Shown: piece by piece, positions 18,098 through 26,815 of the stretch
Position numbering within the stretch: the stretch's first letter is position 1
Layout of the letters: every line of letters begins with the position of its first letter
Origin: Actinomycetes bacterium
GTDB taxonomy: Bacteria > Actinomycetota > Acidimicrobiia > Acidimicrobiales > JABEUL01
Length of the DNA: 64,000 nt
Assembly: GCA_021852345.1 (NCBI GenBank)
Contig: JAJZNL010000014.1
Location: 62,001-126,000, forward strand
Reading direction: 5' to 3'
The notes under the pieces: model-generated
Told to the model about the DNA's origin: nothing
Seen by the model: only the letters and a program-made list of their open reading frames with translations
Databases searched by the model: none
Made by a program: the position numbers and the translations under genes

Positions 18098-19171
18098 ATG
18101 CTCGATAGATTTAAAAAGGCAATTGAAGATTTGGGAGATGCAGCAAAGGCAATTAGTCATACTGTCGGATCTCAAATGTCTCCAGGGCAATTGGACGAAG
18201 CCGAAGTTGCGTTACAAAATGAATGGCTTGCGGTATTGCCTCAAAGTAGGCTTCCCAAACAAGTAGAACAGAGACTTGTCGATACTGGAGCCAAAAGACT
18301 TCCGTGGATAAGCACCCAGAAACCGATTGAATTGACATTAGCTCAAAGCCATGGTTTAAGACCGCTTGGCATGGTTAACGGAACTTGCTGGTATCATTAC
18401 GGCTATTCATGGACCGACGGCCACAAAATCGCTTGGGATACGGCATTATATCGGCTCATCTACGAAGCTCAACTCATGAAAGCTCATGCGGTAGTAGACA
18501 TTAAGTTTTCAAATAAAGCTCTCGGGCAAGGCGGTTCGGAAATGGATTATATGGTAACGGGCACCGCTTTAGGGCTTAACAGTTCCACTGTTCCCACCGT
18601 ACCAGTATTAACCACCGTGTCGGCGATGGAATTTGTTAGATTGCTTGAAGTAAATCTTGTTCCAATTGGAATCGCTATCGGTGCCGCATACGATTATATG
18701 TATTATGGTTTTGGTGGCGGAATGAACACAGGTTTTGGAAATCAAAACTACAATCAGTGGAACACATTCGGAAGCGGGAATGTTTTTGGTCAAGGTGGCA
18801 TCTTAAACCAAGGCGGTATTTTGAACCAGGGCGGCATGTTTGGTTCATTTTATAACCAAGAGGTCGTACCCCTTTCCAATCTTGCCAATAAAGTTAAAAA
18901 TAGTGCTATTTCTCAACTTAAAATGGCTGCTATGCAACAAAAAGGCAATTACGTATTAGGTAACGACGGTATTTTTCAGATTATGCCCTTTGACGGGCAG
19001 GCGATGGGTCAAAGCGGCGTCTTGGCAAGACAGATTACTATGGGTACCGTGCTTCAGGATACAAACAAGTCAAAGAATCAATTAAATACAAAACATAACG
19101 GAAATATCCTTGGGATTAAAGCAGTACTCGACTTGTCCGATACCAGTTCGTTAATTCAAATAAACGTATAA
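18098..19171 (+). CDS. YbjQ-like (heavy-metal-binding domain family) protein with two domains and a Gly/Asn/Gln-rich insert
   Basis: Domain 1 (about residues 85-170) has GMVNGTCWYHYGYSW and ends with MVTGTALGL, the layout of the pentameric YbjQ/UPF0145 fold, whose biochemical role is unknown despite the 'heavy-metal-binding' label. Domain 2 starts near residue 175 (SAMEFVRLLEVNLVPIGIAI) but is interrupted after AAYDYMYYG by about 50 residues rich in Gly, Asn, Gln and Phe. The first 85 residues are helical, possibly a linker to another component. The next gene has the same two-domain arrangement without the insert. Spacing and lack of a separate Shine-Dalgarno point to translational coupling with the gene before. 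Confidence 0.65.
   Translation: MLDRFKKAIEDLGDAAKAISHTVGSQMSPGQLDEAEVALQNEWLAVLPQSRLPKQVEQRLVDTGAKRLPWISTQKPIELTLAQSHGLRPLGMVNGTCWYHYGYSWTDGHKIAWDTALYRLIYEAQLMKAHAVVDIKFSNKALGQGGSEMDYMVTGTALGLNSSTVPTVPVLTTVSAMEFVRLLEVNLVPIGIAIGAAYDYMYYGFGGGMNTGFGNQNYNQWNTFGSGNVFGQGGILNQGGILNQGGMFGSFYNQEVVPLSNLANKVKNSAISQLKMAAMQQKGNYVLGNDGIFQIMPFDGQAMGQSGVLARQITMGTVLQDTNKSKNQLNTKHNGNILGIKAVLDLSDTSSLIQINV
18788..18841 (+). repeat. Three 18-base in-frame repeats (six-residue unit NQGGIL)
   Basis: The units are 18788-18805, 18806-18823 and 18824-18841, encoding GQGGIL, NQGGIL and NQGGMF. Synonymous differences between the copies (GGT/GGC, CAA/CAG, ATC/ATT) suggest the duplication is not recent or that the protein repeat is kept by selection. 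Confidence 0.75.
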
Positions 19172-19195
19172 ATCAACTTAAGCAAAGGAGTCAAT

Positions 19196-20023
19196 ATGAC
19201 AGATCAAAGCGGTGACAATGTATTGCCCGAAGGGGCATTAGACAGACTTAAAGGCACCGTAACTGGTGATCATCGAGGTATATTCACCTCTGATTTAAGC
19301 GTTAATGAGTTTCTGCTAGTAAGAGAAGCAGGATTCGAACCTGTTGCCCTGGTTATGGGATCCTGTATTTACCATGTAGGCATTCAATATGGGAAATGGA
19401 GCCAAAATCAGGAGATGGACGTGTTGTCGCAGGCTATGTATTCAGCACGAGAGGCCGCGATGTCCAGAATGCGACAAGAAGCGGCAGACGTCAAAGCAGA
19501 TGGAATCGTGGGTGTTAGATTAGAAGTCAAATTACTGCCATGGGACACTAATCTTTTGGAATTTATAGCAATAGGTACCGCAATAGTGCATTCAAGCGGC
19601 TCGCAAGCCTTTAAGGGACCAAACGGGCAACCATTTACGTCAGATTTGTCAGGTCAAGATTTCTGGACTCTATTGCAAAGCGGTCACCGACCTTTAGAAA
19701 TGGTTATGGGATCATGTGTATATCACATAGCACATCAAGGCACCATGAGATCTTTGGGTAACATCGGCAAGAATACTGAAATAGCTATCTTTAGCCAAGC
19801 TTTATATTCTGCCAGAGAATTAGCCATGGATAGGATGCAAAAAGAGGCAATGTCCGTAAACGCAGAAGGAGTAACTGGAGTAGTTGTTCATGAAAAAAAC
19901 TACAATTGGGATTCTCACGTAATAGAATTTTTTGCAATCGGCACGGCCGTAGTACCGATAAACGATGAATCTATCTCGCCCGAGTTGGCAAAGCCCCAGG
20001 TAGTATTGTCGGTAAACGGTTAA
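19196..20023 (+). CDS. Tandem YbjQ-like domain protein
   Basis: The 275-residue protein contains two similar domains: about residues 35-140 (ALVMGSCIYHVGIQYG ... FIAIGTAIVH) and about 148-265 (MVMGSCVYHIAHQG ... FFAIGTAVVP). Each has the same MGSCxYH block, a long helix (YSAREAAMSRMRQEA / YSARELAMDRMQKEA) and the closing IGTA strand, so it is an internal duplication. The start ATG 19196 follows AAAGGAG by five bases. It resembles the protein encoded by the preceding gene, and the two may form a mixed ring. No signal peptide; cytoplasmic. Function unknown. Confidence 0.72.
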   Translation: MTDQSGDNVLPEGALDRLKGTVTGDHRGIFTSDLSVNEFLLVREAGFEPVALVMGSCIYHVGIQYGKWSQNQEMDVLSQAMYSAREAAMSRMRQEAADVKADGIVGVRLEVKLLPWDTNLLEFIAIGTAIVHSSGSQAFKGPNGQPFTSDLSGQDFWTLLQSGHRPLEMVMGSCVYHIAHQGTMRSLGNIGKNTEIAIFSQALYSARELAMDRMQKEAMSVNAEGVTGVVVHEKNYNWDSHVIEFFAIGTAVVPINDESISPELAKPQVVLSVNG

Positions 20024-20154
20024 AACAATTCAGTGTCAACGTCGCATATATTAGGTGACAGCTTTAGTTAACATTTGACAACTAATTTAACAACCCAAAT
20101 TTTGATTAATTTATCAATTGTCTTTGAATAATTATTAATAGTAACATAGTAGAT

Positions 20155-20601
20155 ATGGATTCTAAAATGACACCTCAACAAGAACGCGAACAGCAGCACC
20201 CTTCAAGCATTGCTGAACTTTTTGTTTTTGAATTAAAGAAATTACTTCCGCCTGACCAGATAATTAAGTTAGATACCTATGATTTAAGCAACTTACATTT
20301 CGCCAAAGATCACAAAATTGGTTACCTATGCGCGAAATGGGCTATTGACACAACCGCAGATCAAAAACACGGGGAATTTAAACATTTAACAACTAAACTC
20401 GAAAAATTGTTACAGACAGTAAAAGAAGCTGAATGGGAAGTGCATTTCGTAACAATTACAAAGAGCGTAGAAATGACAGGGTTAAATGAAGCACTTGCCG
20501 TAATCGAACAGATCGGGAAGTCTAAAGGGTGGCAAGAATCTGATTGGGAAGGTCTTCTAAAACAGATCATTGCAGAATCCGACGAAGAGTCTAAACGGTA
20601 G
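20155..20601 (+). CDS. Hypothetical small acidic-ended protein
   Basis: The 148-residue protein is unknown. It is soluble and mainly helical at both ends (SSIAELFVFELKKLLPPDQ; LNEALAVIEQIGKSKGW), with a middle part that includes YLCAKWAIDTT and a strand-like EWEVHFVTITKSVE. Its last residues are charged. It starts 131 bases after the YbjQ-like cassette and may be separately transcribed. A strong hairpin overlaps its stop codon. Confidence 0.6.
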   Translation: MDSKMTPQQEREQQHPSSIAELFVFELKKLLPPDQIIKLDTYDLSNLHFAKDHKIGYLCAKWAIDTTADQKHGEFKHLTTKLEKLLQTVKEAEWEVHFVTITKSVEMTGLNEALAVIEQIGKSKGWQESDWEGLLKQIIAESDEESKR

Positions 20602-20625
20602 TAGCTTTATTTGAATGCTACTACC
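20597..20625. terminator. Perfect 9-bp hairpin between convergent genes
   Basis: GGTAGTAGC (20597-20605) pairs with GCTACTACC (20617-20625) around an 11-base loop. It covers both stop codons of the convergent genes ending at 20601 and 20607. There is no T-tract on either side, so it may be a shared weak terminator or a barrier to readthrough. Confidence 0.5.
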
Positions 20626-23462
20626 TGCTGATACGTAGGTCTGTTCTGCCAATCCATATTGCGGACTGAAATCGCACCGATGTCCTGGAAAGATATTTCA
20701 TCCATAACGGGGATTGTTTTGTGAGCTGCAGCTGATACGGTATCTTCCGTCCAGGATGAAACATTCGAATTACCATTGGCGGCAATAAGTGCTTTTTCAG
20801 TGGCATTAAAAGCGTCGTTAACGGCAACTTTACAATTCGACAAACCACCATTAATACAGACATGATCTAATAATGCCACCGGATATGGCTGGGCTACTGT
20901 CTTGTTTTCGTATTGCATTAAAAGCTTTTGTGTGAATCCTTCAAATCCGCCATCGTAAGCGCTTCCGAGCGATCCAGGCTGATTTACAAACGATTGCGGA
21001 AATCCGTTAAATCCTGTGGGGAAGGTTCCATCTTGATAGTTCACTCCTTGTCCTCCCAATAGAGAGTTAAATAAGTAATAATCGAGATAATTAAAAAACT
21101 CATCCCCTATTGCAATTGCCGCTGCATTTTGATATTGAAGTGCGCTTGAGTTTACCCGAATGCGGTGCCCGCCGTCGCTATACCAAGTCTGTAATGCCGC
21201 CAACATTTGAGACTGAGTATTGTCTGTTGGCGCAATTAACGGCAATGCATAAGGCAACACGGTAACGGCATCCAAATCAGTTGTGGCGGCCGACTCCATG
21301 GCTTTTACCATATCGGCCGGTGTTAATTTATTATTATGCAACTTCAATTGGGTATTTAGAGCATATTGCAGTAAAAGTGATCTATAAACCGGCCCATAAG
21401 CCACGTTTCCGTCATTGGCCGAGAATTGCGGAGCCGGCTTATTGTTCCAGGAAATCAACTCGCCGCTTGGTGGGTCAATAGCATGAGGGTGAGAGTTAAA
21501 GCCCAAATAACCGGTCCACATTGTTTTTGAACTTGTTCCCCATATTGGTAAATTCGGATTGATATCACTGGGTCTTATTGGATCCAATCCACTTTCATAA
21601 AACGCAATATTGGTTCTTCCAGCATACATCCAGTTAAATGTAAAATCTATATTAGACGCACTTTTTTCAAACGTCTGTGCGTTGTAAGTTACAGATGGCA
21701 TTCCAATTTCTAAAAAGCCAATTGCGGAATTTCCATCATTCATATAGGTACTTCGATCCTGGACTACTGCCACAGGTTTGCCGCCATCAGCAGTTGTGTA
21801 GCCCTGTACAATACCCTGCTTGGTCAAATAGATATTATGAACTATTTCGGTCGGAGTACCAGATGCTGCAACAGAAGGCTTAGCATATTCGCTTAGTACT
21901 TCATTTTGCATTGGGATACATTTATTATTAAACATGTAATAGTGCGATTGAGGAGCAACCGCCCCGCCGCTAGGGTTACAAAGAAGATCTACGTAAACAT
22001 CGATATTGTCGGCACCAGCTGAAGTGGCAGACCACGCAAAGTGCTGTCCTCTACCCATGGCAACAACGAATGATGCACCAATTATCCCAACGCCTGCGGC
22101 TTCATAATCCGGAGCGTGAAGGTCTTCCTGTATAAATATTTCAGGTTCAAAGTAGCTGACTTGGGGTCCAAATACCGCCAGCGGGTGGCCAGATTTAGAG
22201 TATTTGGATCCGACAACTAGTGCGTTTGAATCAGTCGGCGGAAATTTAATCGCAGCCGTTATCTGTCCAATTTCATATTTGACCGCATCGGAAACTAAAC
22301 TTGTATGTGAATTGGCATTCGGGAGCAAGGTTGAATGGGCGAAACCTTGATTAGATATGCTGATACCCGAAGTGGATCCTCCTCCGCATCCTTGTACTGA
22401 ACCGGTTATTTGACCGATAAGAGGATGATTAGGATTATCTAAATTAGCGGTCAATGCAGGATTTATTTTTCCGGGAATCATATACGGGAAAGGCTGATTT
22501 ATTGTTGTCGGAGCCCCTGGATCATTCTGTTCTTTTAGTGCGGTAAAAATTGAACTTGCCTGTGACCCAAATTGTGCAGTTAGGTTATTAAGAAGACTTT
22601 CTGTTCCGACACTCCCGCCTCCCCCGTTGCCTAGCCTATCGCCGATTAGTGCAGCTATATATAGCATGCCATCAATCGACCATGGCTGTGGCTTTTGTCC
22701 AAGAGCTGTATAGATGGCGGGCATCATAGAAGAGTTTTTATCCGCCTGTTTAATATACTCATTTATTCCAGCGGCATAACTCTTAGTCATGGATAGTAAA
22801 TCTTGACCAATCTTACCGAAATTATGTTCCATGTTATATTCCATTTGATTTAGTTGAGCTTGGCTATATGCGGCATCGGCTAATTGAGATTTATCCATAG
22901 CTTCATATGCGCATGAAGGCCCTAAAAATCCCGCAAGAGTACCAGCTCCGTAGTGCCGCATTACATCCATAGAAAATAGTCTTTCCGTGGCGGCAGCAAA
23001 ACCAGCACCATAAGCCATATTTTGCAAAGTTGTTCCGAAGATATGTGGAATACCGACTTTATCCCATTCTATTTTTACACCAACTTTTGGATTTGGAATC
23101 ACCGTTTTTACAATGTCGGCTTTTGACACACCCAAGGTCTCTGGAAAGAAATATGACGTGAGGCTTTTGGTTGTTATGGAGTTTTGGGCATATAATAGGT
23201 TGGCATATGGGGCAAGTTCATTAATGGTATTAGGAGGAAGGGCACCTGCTTTTAGGTAGGCCTTAAGTTGGCTAAGGTTAACTTGTCCGTTGGTTCCCGG
23301 TGGATCTATGGCCAAAATATCATTGCTTAAATCGGTTATGTCATTTGTTCTTGACATACTGTTTTGGCTGGATTGATTAATTATGACAATAGATACTGAA
23401 GCTATAATTAAAATAATCACGATAGCTAGAATCGATATTCTAACACTATTTTTTTTTGCCAC
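20607..23462 (-). CDS. Penicillin acylase family (Ntn-hydrolase) membrane-anchored amidase
   Basis: The 951-residue precursor belongs to the N-terminal nucleophile hydrolases related to penicillin G acylase and acyl-homoserine lactone acylases, which cut amide bonds and mature by self-cleavage. A membrane anchor lies at residues 7-27. The alpha part contains EWDKVGIPHIFG and YGAGFAAATERLFSMD, both usual for the family. The likely nucleophile is Ser412 in DSNALVVG, the first residue of the mature beta chain; this is later than in E. coli enzyme, giving a long alpha/spacer segment that includes a Gly-rich VQGCGGGSTSG. GTG 23462 with GGTAGG seven bases upstream is the start. The substrate is unknown; it may be a peptide, lipid or antibiotic amide outside the membrane. 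Confidence 0.85.
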   Translation of the reverse strand: MAKKNSVRISILAIVIILIIASVSIVIINQSSQNSMSRTNDITDLSNDILAIDPPGTNGQVNLSQLKAYLKAGALPPNTINELAPYANLLYAQNSITTKSLTSYFFPETLGVSKADIVKTVIPNPKVGVKIEWDKVGIPHIFGTTLQNMAYGAGFAAATERLFSMDVMRHYGAGTLAGFLGPSCAYEAMDKSQLADAAYSQAQLNQMEYNMEHNFGKIGQDLLSMTKSYAAGINEYIKQADKNSSMMPAIYTALGQKPQPWSIDGMLYIAALIGDRLGNGGGGSVGTESLLNNLTAQFGSQASSIFTALKEQNDPGAPTTINQPFPYMIPGKINPALTANLDNPNHPLIGQITGSVQGCGGGSTSGISISNQGFAHSTLLPNANSHTSLVSDAVKYEIGQITAAIKFPPTDSNALVVGSKYSKSGHPLAVFGPQVSYFEPEIFIQEDLHAPDYEAAGVGIIGASFVVAMGRGQHFAWSATSAGADNIDVYVDLLCNPSGGAVAPQSHYYMFNNKCIPMQNEVLSEYAKPSVAASGTPTEIVHNIYLTKQGIVQGYTTADGGKPVAVVQDRSTYMNDGNSAIGFLEIGMPSVTYNAQTFEKSASNIDFTFNWMYAGRTNIAFYESGLDPIRPSDINPNLPIWGTSSKTMWTGYLGFNSHPHAIDPPSGELISWNNKPAPQFSANDGNVAYGPVYRSLLLQYALNTQLKLHNNKLTPADMVKAMESAATTDLDAVTVLPYALPLIAPTDNTQSQMLAALQTWYSDGGHRIRVNSSALQYQNAAAIAIGDEFFNYLDYYLFNSLLGGQGVNYQDGTFPTGFNGFPQSFVNQPGSLGSAYDGGFEGFTQKLLMQYENKTVAQPYPVALLDHVCINGGLSNCKVAVNDAFNATEKALIAANGNSNVSSWTEDTVSAAAHKTIPVMDEISFQDIGAISVRNMDWQNRPTYQQVVAFK

Positions 23463-23724
23463 AGCAGAACCTACCTTTCCATCTTTTGTACTTGCGTGAG
23501 AAAATATTTCTGGCTAAAGAAGTTCGAAATCTACATATTAAAAAGCCTGATAAGTTAATTTACCAAGAAGCGCTTTAATATTTCAAGTTCGAAAGAAAAC
23601 TAATTGAAATAATACCGAGGCATTGGATATTTATACCGATAGGTATCGATTAGCTAGAAAACAACCTGCAAAAGATCACATGATAGATCTAAGGCGTTCG
23701 ATTAGAATTTAAAGTTAAATATAC

Positions 23725-24201
23725 TTATGCCTGCATGAACTCGACCAGTTCATCATCGAATAATGGTAATTTAGAACCGTAAGTTTTGGATTTTAAAAGT
23801 TTAATGTCAGCCTGAACGCCATGGATTAGCTGTTCTAAAGGTAAAATATTCAATACCCCTTGTCCACCTCTTACCAGATCGATTATTTCGTCATCTCTAA
23901 ATGCTAAAACCGCCCCAGTACCCGTAACGACAACGTTGCATCTGATTAAGTCACCGATAGCCACTTTTGCCAAACAGTCCACTGCCCTTCTGGCATTTTG
24001 TAGGGATATACCGCCGTCAAGCATCTGTTTTAATACCTTAAGATTAATTAGGTCTTGAAATGAGTAAAGCCTTCTGGTGCCCGTACCGTGAGCTTGCTCA
24101 ACGGACGGCACGAGCAGGTTCGTTCTGGCCCAGTAATCGAGTTGCCTATACGTGATTCCTACGATACCGCAAGCCTGTTTTCCGGTAAAACCTTCAACCA
24201 T
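23725..24201 (-). CDS. MerR family regulator (Rv1830-like)
   Basis: ATG 24201 is preferred over the upstream TTG 24219, as AAAGGG sits seven bases before it. The protein opens with a winged-helix segment, QACGIVGITYRQLDYWARTNLLVPSV, then TRRLYSFQDLINLKVLKQMLDGGISL, which are hallmarks of MerR DNA-binding domains. There is no obvious metal-sensing Cys cluster at the C-terminus, which instead ends in an acidic segment (LFDDELVEFM). In mycobacteria the corresponding gene (Rv1830) follows ftsR and the DUF151 gene, as here. It is the last gene of this conserved block; target genes are unknown. Confidence 0.82.
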   Translation of the reverse strand: MVEGFTGKQACGIVGITYRQLDYWARTNLLVPSVEQAHGTGTRRLYSFQDLINLKVLKQMLDGGISLQNARRAVDCLAKVAIGDLIRCNVVVTGTGAVLAFRDDEIIDLVRGGQGVLNILPLEQLIHGVQADIKLLKSKTYGSKLPLFDDELVEFMQA

Positions 24202-24401
24202 TTTCTTACCCTTTTTCAACTAAATACATCATTGTAATTATTTTTGTCAATACAATTTTACATTGGCCAAGGTCGATTTACAAGGTTTAGTTAGAATTAA
24301 ATATCTGTCCGAACTAGCCCAATTAACACCAGCTTCATCCATAAAAGCGTGATAGCGAATATAGTAATAATTGTATCTGGAGCACCAAGAGGGCGCAGAA
24401 A

Positions 24402-24902
24402 TCATAAAAAGTCGTCAGGATTAACGTTGTTTAGAAATTCGGTAAATTCATCGAGAACTTGATCTGGATCTTCATCACCATCGTCATCGGATCCTAAATT
24501 AACTTCGATCCCTTCTTGGTTCATAAGTTCATCGCTTACGTAAATAGGCGAATCCGTTCGCAAACCAATGGCAATGGCATCCGATGGTCTCGCGGATATA
24601 GTGATCTCACTTTCTTGTGAATTCTTAACATGAAGTTCCGCAAAATAAATACGGTCTTTTAATTCGGTTATTAATACGTAACTTAAACTGGAATTTAAAA
24701 ATTCCAACATATTTTTAAACAAATCATGGGTCAGCGGTCTAGGTGGTTCAATATTATTTACCGAAAGATTTATAGCTGAAGCTTCCATTTCGCCGATAAA
24801 GATCGGAAGAGTTCGATTCTTACCTTCTACTTCCTGCAGCAAGACGACCGGAGTATTTGAACCTATGTCAATCCTCACTGCTTGAATCGTAACTTCAATC
24901 AT
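24402..24902 (-). CDS. DUF151 bifunctional nuclease family protein (Rv1829-like)
   Basis: The 166-residue protein begins VRIDIGSNTPVVLLQEVEGKNRTLPIFIGEMEASAI, the clear signature of the DUF151 fold. Further on, SARPSDAIAIGLRTDSPIYV is also characteristic. Some homologues are reported to have dual DNase/RNase activity, but the bacterial physiological role is not settled. The last 30 residues are an acidic tail (GSDDDGDEDPDQ). It lies between ftsR and the MerR gene, the same order as in Mycobacterium tuberculosis. Confidence 0.9.
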   Translation of the reverse strand: MIEVTIQAVRIDIGSNTPVVLLQEVEGKNRTLPIFIGEMEASAINLSVNNIEPPRPLTHDLFKNMLEFLNSSLSYVLITELKDRIYFAELHVKNSQESEITISARPSDAIAIGLRTDSPIYVSDELMNQEGIEVNLGSDDDGDEDPDQVLDEFTEFLNNVNPDDFL

Positions 24903-24952
24903 ACTATTTAATATAGTCTGAATTTATTGTCACTGCTAGGCTAATAAACAAC

Positions 24953-26230
24953 TTAACCTTTAAGTTCTTTACGCAAGTCGCGTCGCAACAGTTCTTGATG
25001 GAGCCGAGCTCCAGTGCGCATTAAAACTTGCCCTAGCTCGCGAGCCTCGTATTTTGAGTCTGGATTTTTTCTCTTTAGAATTGGTCTCAGCGCCTGGAGG
25101 TAAAGAGCTGACTCTCGTTGAGCGGCATTTAGAAGGACTTTGATGTGACGCAATTCAAATCCGTACTTTTGATAAGTAAGTAACGTGTTCGCAATTTCGT
25201 AGCATTCCCGCCCAAAGGTTTTCACACCCGCTATATCGTCGGGTTCGATGAATCCCATATCTATCATTTCAGTTACTAATTCTGGTTTGCATCCTAAAAG
25301 GTTCGCGAACTCTTCAATCTCTGAAGTTGAGTCAAATTGATTTTCTCCCGATTCATATTCGGTGAAATAAGAAGACGAATCCGCATCTAAGTTTGTTGGA
25401 TGAATCGCTTCGTTAGAAGTGCCTTTGTCAGCATATTGATCATTATTAATGACACCAGAAGAGTGTCCAGCATCTACATGATTAAAATGTTCGGCTGGGG
25501 TACCAAGATCTTGTGTAGTTTCATGCAACAGCTCGGGTACAGATGTTGAGTTATTGTCATAGGATTGCTGAGCTACCCACAGTTCGTCTTCGCTCAAAAC
25601 ATAGTTTGTGGTTCCAGATTCATTAAGTGACTGGTCTATGTTAGAAGTTGCCCGATTTAAATATTCCATTTCAGCTTCCATCTGCAAATTATCATCAAAT
25701 TCGACGACTCTAATGTCATCATCATTAATATCTTCCTGCAATTCAAACGAAGTAGTAACTGAAGGTATATTAACTTCGGAATTTTTTCCAGTAGCGGTTA
25801 TTTCGTTATAAATCGAATTGAGAGCCTTTTCAATTTCGCTCTGTTCCATGTAATCGGCCGGCTTAAGCGGTAGATGTGAAGCCTGCGTACCCAAAGGTCT
25901 CTTTTTTGGTTTCCTAGAAGTCTTCTTAAGTTCTGCTATCTTGGCCAACGGTGTCGGCTCTCTATTCAACTCAATATCTTTAAGCTTTTGCTTAATTACC
26001 TTAAGTGGCAAAAAATGGTCTCGCTGTTGTTCTAAAATCCACTTAAGTCTTTCAATGTCTTTTTTATAGAATTTTCGAAATCCCGAATATGTTCTTTGGG
26101 GTTCTATGAGACCCTGAGATTCAAGAAATCTGATTTTTGAGATAGAAAGATCTTCGAACTCAGGCAACAATATTTCAAGTACTTCGCCTATCCCAAAAAA
26201 CTCATCATCGCTGACAGAGTCCTCAGTCAC
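24953..26230 (-). CDS. ftsR: MerR family cell-division regulator FtsR-like, long form
   Basis: I start it at GTG 26230, which overlaps the TAG of the preceding FHA gene by one base and has GGGAGG ten bases upstream; TTG 26248 is the alternative. The N-terminal DNA-binding domain shows FGIGEVLEILLPEFEDLSISKIRFLE then GLIEPQRTYSGFRKFYKKDIERLKWIL, as in Rv1828/FtsR, a regulator of ftsZ in corynebacteria. The C-terminal domain has YGFELRHIKVLLNAAQRE. Between them lies about 180 residues of acidic, Ser/Asn-rich low-complexity sequence, making this protein 426 residues rather than about 250. The linker is likely disordered and may be lineage specific. Confidence 0.87.
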   Translation of the reverse strand: MTEDSVSDDEFFGIGEVLEILLPEFEDLSISKIRFLESQGLIEPQRTYSGFRKFYKKDIERLKWILEQQRDHFLPLKVIKQKLKDIELNREPTPLAKIAELKKTSRKPKKRPLGTQASHLPLKPADYMEQSEIEKALNSIYNEITATGKNSEVNIPSVTTSFELQEDINDDDIRVVEFDDNLQMEAEMEYLNRATSNIDQSLNESGTTNYVLSEDELWVAQQSYDNNSTSVPELLHETTQDLGTPAEHFNHVDAGHSSGVINNDQYADKGTSNEAIHPTNLDADSSSYFTEYESGENQFDSTSEIEEFANLLGCKPELVTEMIDMGFIEPDDIAGVKTFGRECYEIANTLLTYQKYGFELRHIKVLLNAAQRESALYLQALRPILKRKNPDSKYEARELGQVLMRTGARLHQELLRRDLRKELKG

Positions 26231-26694
26231 TAGCGGGTTGCCTCCCAAAACCGGAATTTAAATTTTCCTATCTGAATTGTGTCGGCATTTCTAAGTTCAG
26301 CCTCCTCAACTCTCTCGCGATTTAAATAGGTACCGTTTAAGGAATTTACGTCTTTAACCCAATAGGTCTCATTTTTCTTAAAGAACTCAGCATGTCTTCT
26401 TGACACCGTTACGTCATCCAAAAAAATATCACTTTCAGGATGTCGACCGACCTTTAGAGTCTTATCGTCCAAAACATACTTATCGCTAGCGTCATGTCCT
26501 AAGTTAATAGACAAGAATGCAAAATTCTCCTCAATATCTTCTTGATCGTTCTCTTCGGGTTCAACCTCGGTATCTGCACTAACGACTGGTATTGATGCCG
26601 TCTTTATCTCAACCGAATCAGCGATATAGTTTCCACATGAAGAACAATAATTAGCGTTCTTTTCATTTCTATGTCCACAACTTGAACAAAACAC
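26230..26694 (-). CDS. FHA domain protein with N-terminal zinc ribbon, in GarA position
   Basis: The N-terminal CSSCGHRNEKNANYCSSC forms a zinc ribbon (Cys 3, 6, 17, 20). After an acidic linker, the FHA domain starts near residue 75 and contains LKVGRHPESDIFLDD, TVSRRHAEF and DVNSLNGTYLN, the phosphothreonine-binding signature. In mycobacteria the FHA gene at this site encodes GarA, which binds and inhibits 2-oxoglutarate dehydrogenase and glutamate dehydrogenase, and is switched by phosphorylation of an ETTS motif. I see no ETTS here. So the fold is clear but a GarA-like role is unproven. Its stop overlaps the ftsR start. Confidence 0.88.
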   Translation of the reverse strand: MFCSSCGHRNEKNANYCSSCGNYIADSVEIKTASIPVVSADTEVEPEENDQEDIEENFAFLSINLGHDASDKYVLDDKTLKVGRHPESDIFLDDVTVSRRHAEFFKKNETYWVKDVNSLNGTYLNRERVEEAELRNADTIQIGKFKFRFWEATR

Positions 26695-26815
26695 TTGTCA
26701 ATCCCTTCATGATATAGATAGCGACCAATCCCTAAAACAATAGTTTAACAACTTATTTACAATAAATCTAGACTAATTTTGAACATGCCAAATTTCTAAA
26801 CCTAAAGTAGAGCTT

